This document shows, piece by piece, positions 42,205-53,880 of a stretch of DNA of 64,000 bases. The DNA comes from Plasmopara viticola (Eukaryota; Oomycota; Peronosporomycetes; Peronosporales; Peronosporaceae). The position numbers and the translations under genes are program-made. The notes beneath the pieces are model-generated. The model searched no databases. It worked only from the letters and a program-made list of their open reading frames with translations, and had not been told where the DNA came from. Where the stretch lies: assembly GCA_001695595.3 (NCBI GenBank), contig MBPM02000003.1, forward strand, positions 2,046,001 through 2,110,000, written 5' to 3'. Numbering within the stretch: the first letter of the stretch is position 1; each line of letters starts with the position of its first letter.

Positions 42205-44244
42205 TTACTTGACAAACTCCCACTTGTTGACCATCATCTTTGAAATGCACTGTAGCGCTTGCTTCTGCACTTCTGCATTTTCATGCGTCATGAGCTTCAT
42301 CGTCATCTTCTTGGCGCCAAGTCTCTTTGCAATGTGTTTGCCATTCGGGTAAAAGCGCACAAACTCGCCCAAATCAAAGAGAGACACGGAGATGGTCTTC
42401 GGGTCATCCGACTCCAGCAATTCGATCAACAAACTGTCACTTCATTAGTGCATTCTACGAATATCTTGCAAGTACATGACGTACCGAATCAGTTCAAAGT
42501 CCTTGTTTTCAAAAGTCATAAAGTTGTCCTTCCAAAATTTATCCGTATGCAGCAAGCCCCAATTTAACGTCCCCGTCCGCAACTCTTTCTCATAGCGCTC
42601 CATAGTGCTGTTCACCAGATACGCTGAGTCATCAACTCTATCGATTATATCGTACAAGGACGTACTTTAGCTCCTTATACTCGCGGATAAGGACGTCATG
42701 AACGGCTTGAATACCCTTGACAATGTCTTCATCAACCCACTTTCGTTCACGCATGTTATGAAGCGTCTTTAACAAGCCGCTATCGATCATGCGTTCGTTA
42801 AAAAAGCCACTGAGCTTGCCAAGCAAGTTCTGCATCGATTCGAGCACACCAAAACCGTTACAACATGCTATAAAGCTAGCAACTACTTTATATCTCGAGA
42901 GGCACCTGAAGCGTTTCTAAAGCCACTCGAACGACCTTTTCACGTGGAGCGGCTGCCACTTGCTGCACAATGGCATCCAATGCTTTAGCAGCCACAAATT
43001 TTTCCATTGCTTCGTCACAAAAAGCCAACGTCCACAGGATAAACGTGAGCTACAAGTTCAAAGGTTCAATTAGTTCTTTGCAACAAAATATTATTGGTAG
43101 CACAAGCGTTAACTCCACCTCATACGCAAGTTGCGCTCGATTTTGTGAATTCTCTAGCAAATCCACGACTCTAAATTGCCACCAGCAATCGCATCGAAAG
43201 CAAGTATTGGACACACGAAAGTATGAAAGAAAACCACGTCACTTACGGCGGGACCCCGCCGAGCTTGACAAAAACCACTCGCAATTTCTCATTTCTCAAC
43301 AGCACCATAAGGGATGCAACTGCCGCACGTGTGACATTTGCGCGGCTTGTGTCGCTCGTTGAAGTCGGCAGAGCACCCGTCTTTAATGCTTGGATTGCCC
43401 ATTGACACAGTGCTTCTGCATCCTCCTGACGAGGACGAATCCTGCCCCATCATATTGCATTGTAAGCTTTACTTGACGGAAAAACAATTCTTAAAAGCCC
43501 TGATTATACGCACGTAAGGAATAGGGCCAAGACGTGGCTTGCAGCATATTGCGTGTAGCCTGTATCACTGCGGATCATTCGTAAGAACGCAGCGGCATCC
43601 ACGGTGCTGCCTTCAGGTACAAAATACTTCATGCGCTTGTGCAGACGAAGGCCATCTATCAATGCTTTAGGGTCAAGTTGTATTATTGTTGATGAGTGAT
43701 ACGAAGAAAATGTACCCGGCAACAGCTCTTCCATGCGAGCGAGACAGTATCGAAGTACTGTCAGTTCCGTCACATTTTTGACCAGTTTCAGTAAGGCACT
43801 GCCCACTAACGGCCCAGATTCTAACCAAAGCACGTTGATCAATATTCTAGTTAAGAAGCGTTTCTGCTAACATCCACACACCACTCAAAAGCTCGTCCAT
43901 CGCTTTATTCTAAAAAGATGATACAAGATGAAAAGGTCGTTGAGACCATATATAACAGATAAAAGTGATACTTACGTTGGTTGCGTCGTCGACGCCAGGT
44001 TTGATGACACTTTCGAGGTCTTTTAGCGCTGCGATCTCGGTCTTTTCGAGCGAGAAACCACCCGCTCTAACCATCAAGCGCAATAGGTGTAAGCTTAAAA
44101 AGATCAAGTGGATCAGTCGCCGTACCGCGTATACGTGGCCCAATTGATGTCTCGAAAGCGATGCAGCGCCTCCTCCCGCGCGATCGCCACGTCCAGCGAC
44201 CCATTGCCCGACATGTTGATAGCCACGTGGTTCTTCTTCTCCAT
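42205..44244 (-). CDS. ATP6V1H: V-type ATPase subunit H, ten exons
   Basis: I model exons (transcript order) 44244-44126, 44066-43976, 43909-43882, 43820-43510, 43425-43247, 43170-43119, 43049-42906, 42829-42666, 42607-42485 and 42433-42205 (1440 nt, 479 residues; family about 440-480). The frame is continuous across nine introns of 51-84 nt. Recognisable parts are INWATYTR near the N-terminus, armadillo-like helices in the centre (AYELTFILWTLAF), RVALETLQNLL, then LNWGLLHTDKFWKDN, SVSLFDLGEFVRFYPNGKHI, LGAKKMTMKLMTH and a C-terminal LQCISKMMV. It is the regulatory V1 subunit that couples or silences ATP hydrolysis in vacuolar proton pumps. A 51-nt in-frame segment (43715-43665) with GT-AG ends may be an additional intron, which would give 462 residues. 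The exon 4/5 junction is the least certain. Confidence 0.9.
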
Positions 44245-45035
<791 letters not shown>

Positions 45036-45209
45036 CGTGGTGCAACATTGCAGCTTTATTGCGCATCTGATGAGATAATGTAGGAAAGTAACAAACTACG
45101 TGGTGTACTTCAATCAGCAAACCCAGAAATTTACAGTGCATTTTTACAATAACGTTTGACTCCGAATTTGTCATTGGGAGGCATGTAACGGGGTTACGTA
45201 ACTTCAGCC

Positions 45210-47257
45210 ATGAGCTTCGAGGAGAGCGTCACGTCCTTTTACGTGGCGTTCGCCGAGCAGCAAGTGGATCAAGTCTGCCGAGCTCTCGGTGCTATGCGAA
45301 CCTCAGTCACAAGTGTATCAGACGCGGCAGTCGATGCTGTGCACGACGAGATGCTGCGCAACTGCGAGGTCAAGGCTCAGAGTCTGCAAGACACGGCACT
45401 CTCCCAATTGCAACAAGCTTGTAAAGGCGCCGACGTCGACGTTGACGCACTCCTCGCGTCATTTTCTCACTGCGTTGCTCTCGGCGCTGCTCACGAGGCC
45501 GCACCTCCTTTTTCCAGTTGTCTAAGTGGCATTTTCGTCACGCAAGCGCGCGCTAGTTTTAATCGCTTGAAAAGCAGTAAACAGGCCGCGAAAGTGAATG
45601 AGCACGGCTACATTGACCGAGCCTTCTATGTAGAAGCGTTACGTGAGCTATTAACGGGGTCAACCGACATCATGAATGCCGTCGCGGATGTTGTAGCCGA
45701 TGTGCTGATACTGAAGCAGGTCCTCGAGCCAATCCATGCCTCGTGTGCTGAAATTGCACTGCAAATGGTGCAAATGTACGAAGATGACGCGCGAATGGTT
45801 GCGTGGGAGCGCCGAGCGAATGTGCAGGCGCAGAGGGATCCAAAACAGGCTTTGGAAGGCGATGAAGTGGAAGCAGACGAGAGTTTGCAGATGATTGACT
45901 TGTGCCTGGATGAACTTGCCTTTATCATTCGAGTACTTGTGAGCTACACTGCGTTCTTGGCCATTGTATGCGAAGGGTTGGGCCAGAATGGGAGTAAAGG
46001 CTTTCAGATCAAGATGCAGGAACTGAGCGGTGTCTATGTCGTGTTGGAGAGGTTTTACGTGTTTCAATCTGTGCACAAAGCGACTGTGATTGCCGAACCC
46101 CATGAATTGGAACCTGGAGTCTACGTGTCGAGTCTTGTTGAAGACGTTGCATTCGTTTTGAACAAAGCGTTTTTCAGAGCCTCGCAATGGTGCGTCTTGC
46201 AGCCTTGTTTGAGACTGTTTTGGTTTAATTACATTATGTTTGGTCGTCTCAATGCAGCTTAAACTATCATACGGCGCTTTCTATTGTGATTGCACTTGTA
46301 GATGCACTCGAGTCACAGTACTTGCAAGCAATCTTAACGCTACCAAGCCGACCGTGCGTCATTCCGCTGACTTCTACTAAAGCAGTACCTGCACGAACAA
46401 GTGGACAGGATGGCAGCGAGGAAGCGCATGGTAGCCAGAGCGATGTATCGTTCTCGGCCATGCTTCTCCAGGTAGTCGATGAAGACCTTGAGCGAACACT
46501 TCAAGAAGAAGCAAGACTCATTATGACCATAAACTCGGCTTTTATGAGTGGTGAGTTTGTGCGGGCATTGCAAGATAAAATTGAAGAGTTTTCGAGTGCG
46601 AGTTTTGCGTCCGATACGCCAATTCTCGAGTGTTTACCAACTCCTTTTCACGACATGACGGATGCATTTCAGTCCATTGTATCGAATGAGATACAAGAGA
46701 TACTGTCTCGGACTTTGCGCCAACGATTACCACAAGCTTTGCATCGTGTGATGGATGAGCAATTGCAGTACGTCCTTACCTCTGCCCAGTACGATGCGCT
46801 CGAGTTGCAAGGGTCTCCTTTGATACGATTAGTGGAACGAGAAGTCCTGACAAATCCAGAGCTGCAACGGTATGAACGGACGCTGTGCCGTGCTCCGTTT
46901 GAAGATCTTGTCGAAGCAGCTACCCAATACTTGACCTCGTGTCTTGAGAACGCGCTTTTTGCGTCAAAGAAACGTTGCAATGATTTGGGTGCACTGCAAC
47001 TGGAGCGTGAGGTTACTGACCTTTTGACTCGAATGGCAACCCTCGTGCCTCACAGAAGCCTTCGTGGGTCATTTACCCGACTGTTTCAAGTCGTGTTTGT
47101 CTTGAATGTGATGCAACCGTCTCATCTTCTCGACTACGTAAGCACCTTGCGTACGGATTTTTCAACAGAGGCTATTGAGACACTTTTGCGAATGCGGATT
47201 GAGTTTCAGAACGAGGATATTGTGCGTGTTATAGAAAATTTTGCAATTGCTGATTGA
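45210..47257 (+). CDS. COG4: Conserved oligomeric Golgi complex subunit 4 (short N-terminus), two exons
   Basis: Exons are 45210-46189 and 46258-47257 (1980 nt, 659 residues), with a 68-nt intron (GTGCGT to TGCAG). Conserved COG4 features: YVVLERFYVFQSVHKA and VSSLVEDVAFVLNKAF in exon 1; then, across the junction, CLNYHTALSIVIALVDALES; and the C-terminal E-domain with GALQLEREVTDLLTRM, FTRLFQVVFVLNVM and LRMRIEFQNEDI. COG4 tethers retrograde vesicles at the Golgi and binds the SNARE regulator SLY1. Compared with animal and yeast proteins the N-terminal coiled-coil part (by my estimate 100-200 residues) is missing, and only 174 bp separate the start from the kinase stop. Confidence 0.85.
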
Positions 47258-49378
47258 ACCATTTGTGTAGTTTACACTCGTCACAATCGAATAGTTTCAA
47301 TACCAATTCGCTAGTAATAGTAGCCACTTGTTGCTAAGAACACAAATTTTTTTGTTTGGTCTTGTATTGTAATGTATTACGCTATCGCGTTGCCAAGTTA
47401 TGCACGTGCTAGGCTCAGTCTGGCTAGTCCACGGCATAGTGGTGTCCGCATACGTCGGGTCTCGTTCGGCGAGCAGTGCAGCCAGCACCGAGGTCGTGAG
47501 GGTCTTCCATTACTTTGTTTAGCTCTGACTTGGTAAGAGTCCAGGTGGCACTCTGGTGCTGGAGACCGTCGCGTCGAGGGTGAGACTCGTTAGAGACCTG
47601 CAGATGCCCGAGAGCACCTGCCCGGAGCGCGCGAGCAATTAGCCCCCAACCTTTTGTTTGGACTTATTACTCTAAATCATTACCGTAAACGAAACTTCAA
47701 GCCCGAATATCAGAATGGGTTAAACATGAAAAGTACTCATTTGATAAGAGCTGGAATTCCCAATCATCGTGGCTTGTAGCGACATGGGCTATACTGATAC
47801 TACGCTCAGCGTTTCAGGCAGAAAATAATGTTTTACTCCTATTCCGAGATTTGCTAATTTAGAGGGTAATTGCTGGAGCAGAGCAACTTCACTGAATAAC
47901 CTCTAGACCTTTCGCCTCTGCAATAAAATCCGAACGCTTCTTTTTTCCCTTACACTTTGAAGTCCGGAGCCAATCAGATCCGATTCCTGTATGTAAAGTA
48001 TTCGTAAAATAGGGCGCTATAGGCGTAATTTGGCCTGCCATCTGTACCAAGTTGAGGCTTTTCGAACTTGAAGTTCTCAATTTATCATGTTGCACTTGTC
48101 TCTTCCAATCTGATTTGGTTCCCTTGTAGCCTTTGTCCACAGATTTGCAATTCATCATCAATACGTTCAACGCAATTTTGCATGCATTTACGTCTCGTAG
48201 TAGTAAGCACAACGATTCGTATGAATTTGCGTAGCGAGATGCTGTGAGCGTTAGCTACCCCTAATCGCGATTGTACCATGCGGTGATTATTGTCGCGGGT
48301 TCTTATTTTTGTTGTTTGTAAACAGTCAGTTTCGCATACATGTATTTGGCGATCGCCAAAATAATATTGTTAACTAAGCAAGTACTCATTCGGTTGCAAT
48401 TTCAATCGAGTCTGGTGCATGAAGAAATCATTTCCATATCACGCTGCAAAAATTTCAGGCATTAATGTCGGACTTTGCGCTGCAAAGTCCAGTTGCTTCA
48501 CCGCAGACAACTTTGGCAACTAAAGGTAACAGAAGGATACATTGACCTAATGCCGATGCCTTATCAAATTCTTGTATTAGGCTGAAGAGGCCTTTAAAGA
48601 AAAAAAAATTTTTTTGCGCTGCATTCCAGAGTTTGGGATCACTAGATAGTCCGCCCTTAAAATGTGGTAAATTGAAAGGGAGCCCATTATATATAAGACC
48701 AAACTTGTTGCACGACTTGTCCGTGCGCTTATTGAGCAATATCTTCGCCGATTCTGGATCTATTCGTCAGCACAATTCGACTTCTGGCTTTGGCTTACAC
48801 ATATTTCAGGAATAAGACACCCTAAGTATAATTATAAGCATATCCCAATGAAAAGTATATAAATACACACATGTGTTAATCGAAACCTATCGATAACGAA
48901 TTTGTCATTGCTGTCCTTTCGTTCGTTAGAAGAATCATCGTTATGGCGTGCGGCGTGCGTGTCACAAATAAAAACTGCTCGGTGGCTAACCCTGCGCGCC
49001 CATTCATCCCCTGACCAATTCAGAGTAGCCGCCATCCGACCTCTAATAAGTTGCAGCGAAAGTAGATTTCACCACTCACCAATGTCAGATGTGATGATTT
49101 CTAGCTCAGAGCGACTCATTTGACGCCCAAGCCATAGACAATTACAGCAGCTCAGCGCAAGGTCTTGGTACTGATCGTCTCCGAACGTTGCAGAGAAGAG
49201 TTAAAGTCAAGTGATGAAACCGGCAGTTGTCGCTCATTGGGGTTCCGAGAACGCTGATTGAGCTGAATTTTTTTTATGCCACTTCAGTCTGCTCAGATAA
49301 AGGTTATGCGAGTGGTCACACAAGTTGCTGCATCGCATAAAGATGACGGGAATCTATGAAGGGCTTTCGAACAAATGA
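47258..49378. other. Intergenic with SINE-like copy 2
   Basis: Apart from the retroposon at 47364-47651 I see only AT-rich sequence and short minus-strand frames (47889-48212, 48455-48739) without motifs. Confidence 0.5.
47364..47651 (-). mobile_element. SINE-like retroposon, copy 2
   Basis: A 288-bp element, highly similar over its length to 7304-7621 but inverted. It begins GGTTGGGGGCTAATTGCTCG and ends in GCGATAGCGTAATACATTAC plus AATAC. It is flanked by near-perfect 14-bp target-site duplications, TTTTGTTTGGTCTT (47350-47363) and TTTTGTTTGGACTT (47652-47665), one mismatch. This is the best evidence that the family moves by target-primed reverse transcription. No open frame is meaningful. 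Confidence 0.8.
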
Positions 49379-49397
49379 TCATTCCCATTTTTTCATT
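49379..49397 (+). promoter_or_regulatory. Initiator-like core promoter of the MFS transporter gene
   Basis: TCATTCCCATTTTTTCATT matches the oomycete initiator and pyrimidine-rich flanking element very well and lies about 33 bp upstream of the ATG at 49430. Confidence 0.65.
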
Positions 49398-49429
49398 GTA
49401 CTGGGCAGACCCAATCTTTTTTCTAAAAA

Positions 49430-51111
49430 ATGGATGCCCAGATTGTCATTTCGCTGCTGATCTTTGCATTTGTGAGCTGCAGCGTTGTGTACGATGTCAA
49501 ATGGAGTCCCCAAGGGCGTCGACTCCACTCGAAAAGTTATCGGTAAGGCATTGATCCAATCAGTATTGTGTCTTGGTGAACCTGGTTTTGAACTCTTCCT
49601 TTTCTATGATCGTAGATGGCGACGACTTAAGAATTGGTTGCCCATGGGTGTAGCTTACGCAGGCTTTTACATGGCTCGATACAACGTTTCTGCTGGCAAC
49701 GTTCCGTCCGTGCGACATCGACTTGGCTTTTCTTCAGTTTACATGGGATGGTACGTTACGCTGATTTTACAATTTAAATTTGCTTTTTTTTTCTAGCATT
49801 TCTCAGCTCGAGCTAATAGCACTGATTTTCCCCAGGGTGCTTTCAGCCGGGTCTTGGGCTTATGCGATCAGCTCACCATTCACTGGACAAATCACTGATC
49901 GTATTGGAGGACGCAATGGCATGATCCTTGCATGTGTTGGGTCAGGGCTGTGCAATTTGGGACTTGGCGTTGTCTTTCTCTGCGACTTGTCCTTTGAAGT
50001 CAAGCAAATTCTCTTTGTGGTGCTCTATGCGGCAAATGTGCTCATGCAAGGCTTTGGCACAAGTGCCGTGGTCAAGATCAATGCAGCTTGGTATGTTGCA
50101 AGTGAACGCGGAGTGTTTGCCGGCGTTTTTAACGTCATGTTGACGAGTGGGTACTACTTGTCGTTGGGAAGTGGCAGTTCCATTATCGAATCGTTGGGCT
50201 GGGCCTTTGTATTTGTCATTCCTGCCTGTATGTTGCTCGTGATGTCGATTATTGTCAGTGCACTAGTCAGGAATTCGCCCGCCGACACCAATGTGCTATC
50301 GGAAGACCAATTACCCACGACTTCAGCGCAAACTGAAGCCGCGAGTACTACATGTGACAATGCCCCCCAAGTCACTTCGCAGCAACGAATGAAGCAGTTG
50401 ATGAAGAATTATACGTTTCTAGGCTATCTCGCCGCCTTGTTCTTTCTTTGCTGGACTCGTGATGGATACCTCAATTGGTTCTTGTCGTTCTTTGACGATG
50501 TGCGCTCCGAACCCCTTTCATCGGACGACACGGCCATTATTGGCGGCGCCTGGACGATTGGCGGCTTTGTTGGCGGCATTCTCTGTGGATGGATCAGTGA
50601 CATTGTCTTTCAATCGAATCGAGTCAAGCCTATTTTTATTTTCTCATTGATCCAAGCAGGGCTGCTCGGTCTCATTTATTTCATGAGTGAAACGTGTAGC
50701 GTGATGACCCTCGGCCTCCTCACCTTTGCTTCCAGTGTTTGTATTCTCGGCAACTACACGCTCTTGAGCTACACTGTACCTACCGATCTGCCGCAAGAGA
50801 TTGCTGCGGGTGCGACAGGTGTCATGCACGCAGTCGGGTACTTTTCGACCGGTCTTTCCAGTGCCGTCATGGGGAACGTCATTGATGAAGTGGGCTATCA
50901 TATGTGGGCAATCTCGCTCATTGTCGCCTCTGTCTTATCCGGTGTGTTTGTCCGACTGGGCTCACATTTCTCAGAAAAAGATCGCCCCGAGTCGCAAGAG
51001 CAGCCCGTGGCAATCATGACCATGACGGACGCGTCGTATGAACACTCCCACTCCTCATCGTCGCTTGAGGGTGACTTTAAAATGGTTACGGGGACGCCTA
51101 GTCATGCGTAA
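49430..51111 (+). CDS. Major facilitator superfamily transporter, organophosphate:phosphate antiporter-like, three exons
   Basis: Exons are 49430-49542, 49616-49750 and 49836-51111 (1524 nt, 507 residues), with introns of 73 and 85 nt. Exon 1 gives an N-terminal helix (MDAQIVISLLIFAFVSC). Exon 2 carries MGVAYAGFYMARYNVSAGNVP, typical of glycerol-3-phosphate transporter relatives. Choosing the acceptor at 49835 restores YMGWVLSAGSWAYAISSPF, the expected second helix, followed by the MFS loop GQITDRIGGRNG (about 100-111). Twelve helices are visible, with a long hydrophilic middle loop and an acidic/Ser-rich tail. The predicted role is exchange of a phosphorylated or organic anion against phosphate across a membrane. 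Substrate is not deducible. Confidence 0.85.
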
Positions 51112-51539
51112 CGCGTTGTACTCTTGTTGCCACAGTATGATATACGTTCCTTTTTAAATACGCGAAATGAAGTGTACATTTGCGCCAAGCGTCAAGACAA
51201 AAAGTGCTGAAGTGAGCAGGATGTCTTTCCTATTATGACTTTTTCTGCGATAGACTACGTCGGGTAGCTGGCTAATTTTTTAAAGCAATATAAAGTTTAA
51301 GTGTTGAGCTCAATAGTAACATCCAATTTGCAGCTCACTATTTATATTTACTTTCTATTGATGTATTGGTTATCACAAAAACTTAGATGGATTAGTTGCA
51401 GTGGTAAAAATTTTGTCAATGTCTGCTCTGTTATTCTTAGGTCTGAGGTAACAGCTCACGAAGCCAAAAATTTGAACACCCTATACAGAGAGAGGAAGGT
51501 ACACGGTAACTTGCACAGTCACTTCTTTTGGGATAGGGT

Positions 51540-51593
51540 GCTCACTAAAAACGTCTTGCTCACTAAAGACGTCGTGCTCACTTAAAACACGTC
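51540..51593. repeat. Tandem repeat, three 18-bp units
   Basis: GCTCACTAAAAACGTCTT, GCTCACTAAAGACGTCGT and GCTCACTTAAAACACGTC follow one another without gap. Confidence 0.7.
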
Positions 51594-53190
51594 AAGAAGT
51601 CCTCGCAGTAGCGTGCTGCACGAGCCCGAACTTAGCTAATTGCTCACGCTTCTTCCGGTGTAAAAATTAAGCTCCATCGGCTCATCTCTTGTCTACGTCT
51701 AGCCAGGTATGCCGTGGCGACTGCTCACGGTTAGACTAGTGGCAAATGTCATTTTCGAAGACGTAAACGACGTGACATGTCAAAGTTTATATCAGTATAT
51801 GAGGTTTACACGACAGACATAAGTATATTTTTAACGCAGTGATAAATTTGCTGAGTATTACTCTTAGTCTTTAGCAAGAAGGTTGCAGCAGCAGCATTCC
51901 TTGCGCTTTACTATCGAGATCTAGTAGGATCTTGGAATAGATTATGTACAAGTGGCGGTCAGAAATCGTTGTAAAGCATATACCGGTTATATAAAAAAAT
52001 ATCGCCATTCAGCAGAGCGAAAATATATGGTAAAATGGGTAATAGCTAAAAAAAAAGCCATTAATCAATACAGAGCGATCACACATCTCGATAAATAACC
52101 TAATTCAATACAGCGCAATCGATTGTCGAAGTCAGATTAAATCAGATGCATACACTTCCCTCCCGCCTCATATTATGAATTTCACTGTAGCGCCTTCTTT
52201 CATGTATGTGGAGAGTATCCTGATTTCATCCCAGCGCTCCAGTTCTATCTGAGTGTCGTGCCATTCCAAGGTACTTTTAATCAGTGTTGTTTCCGCCAAG
52301 ATAGAGCCAGTAAAAAGTATTTTCAAAAAGAAATCATATCAAATTCGTGCATCCCGACGCCCAAGCGTTCCTTGCTATCCCTTTTCTCTCGTTGCGCAAC
52401 CTACTCGTGAAAGAGCACGACTTGAGGCTCAACAAACGTTGCAATTTGGTATTTCCCAAAGTGGCACAATTAATGGCTATACCAATGCCACTGTCATTGT
52501 GATTTCACACATATTCCACGCAAAATACATTATGCCCCTCCAAGACCAGTCTTTTCGTCAGGCCATAGCACAGCGAAGTACGATTATAAAGATTGTTTTT
52601 GAAAGCGTAGTCAAATAAACTCCATCGTCTCCGCGCACGGTCTTCAAAACTTTCTTTATTCTCAAGCATCAAGGCTCGGATAATTAAACGTCTCATTCAA
52701 AGCAAACGGACACAAACTTTGGGAAATCCTTCACACCACCATGAGCATAAAATATCCGCGACGCCTCGTAATCTTCGAGCATCAAAATGAAAAACAAATA
52801 ATTGTAGCGTCATTCTTGCGCAAGCGCATCAAAAACGAGAGTTAGCAATCGCCGGGCCTCTTTTCACCAACGATTTCTACACGTGAGCCAGAAATCAACA
52901 AAATGTACAGGCTTTCTCGGCCAGTGACCAACCCCATTGGTACTGAAGTGACCTCCGAGCGACATCGGAATACCAAGAACCGCCCTGATCAACCTTCACT
53001 CTCCGGCGCTCAATTCTTTAAAAAAAGGCCAATCGACAAGCACTATCGCGAATGGATATGTATATTGTATTTCCCACAAGTCGCTTTCTCGAATGGTGTC
53101 ACTTCCATGTCATCAACTACCGTTGTCATATGCAAATCTACTCTCCACAATTCTACTTTCATGCGTTCGTTCGCATGATACCCCAGAAAT

Positions 53191-53709
53191 TCAATATGTT
53201 TTTAAACGACCCCTTGAAGAATCATTGGCTCGATGCACCGGCGCTAATTCGTAGATTCTCCATGACAAGCCAGGCACAATTAAACACATCGAGAATGCGC
53301 TTTGCACGTCACGCAACTGCCGAAACCAAAAACGGTCCTTCCATGATACCGTGGTCACTCTATCAATGGCCTCTCCTGTCTGACACGAGAGGCCATTGAT
53401 AGAGTGACCACGGTAGCTACTCTTAAAGTCCACCCCTGACATTGTAGTTACCAGTGTTTTGGCCCCAGCGACGGCCACAGCCCGATTTTCGGCCAGTGCT
53501 GCGCTGGTCGTGTCATCGCTCTTGAGCTCGAAGCAGGCCACTGGGCCTCCGCTCACCCAATCGCTGTAAGCGCTTGCTAAGGCAGTGTCGACTCGGTCTT
53601 TCTCTGTTAACTTTTTGACTTCTCCACCAGACACGGCCACGTTCCGCGTATAAAGGCAGCGGCTGTAAAACACAGGCAATAAAAGACGCGAAGAACGTGT
53701 CGACCTCAA
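53191..53709 (-). pseudogene. Unidentified coding-like frame containing a perfect inverted repeat
   Basis: A 172-codon open frame with GC-richer codons than its surroundings. The upstream half (53709-53420) looks like ordinary protein (Ala/Ser/Val/Lys mix). The rest reads through the hairpin at 53348-53414 and loses coherence. I recognise no family. It is probably a gene fragment fused to other sequence at the inverted repeat. Confidence 0.3.
53348..53414. repeat. Perfect inverted repeat with 28-bp arms and 11-nt loop
   Basis: Arms at 53348-53375 and 53387-53414 are exact reverse complements; the loop is CTGTCTGACAC. No flanking repeat or target duplication is visible. Because both arms are GC-rich coding-like sequence, it looks more like a recent template-switch or inversion junction than a MITE. 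Confidence 0.85.
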
Positions 53710-53880
53710 AAGCCACCGGCAAGCAGCCCCTATTTCTTATAAATTTAGAGTTTTGAATGCAGCTGCGAGTACCACCGCTCCCGTATTTTCTTGTTTCTTA
53801 AGCGATAAAAGAAAACAATATACTGCATAAGCATGGCTGAGCGGTACTTTTGAGTCGATAATATATCTGAGTAATATTTT

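Larger units (their letters stand above)
51112..53880. other. Intergenic, decayed sequence
   Basis: No intact gene. Contains an 18-bp tandem repeat (51540-51593), coding-like but broken frames at 52253-52618, 52903-53399 and 53191-53709, and the perfect inverted repeat at 53348-53414. Confidence 0.5.

Noticed and set aside
43381..43442. Acceptor at 43443 for V-ATPase H exon 5
   Set aside because: Combined with any canonical donor at the end of exon 4 it breaks the reading frame. The acceptor TCGTCAG (43426) with donor GTATAA keeps it.
49780..49835. Earlier acceptor at about 49798 for MFS intron 2 giving residues CISQLELIALIFPRV
   Set aside because: The later acceptor TTCCCCAG at 49835 restores MGWVLSAGSWAYAISSPF, which fits the transporter helix, while the earlier one inserts unrelated residues.
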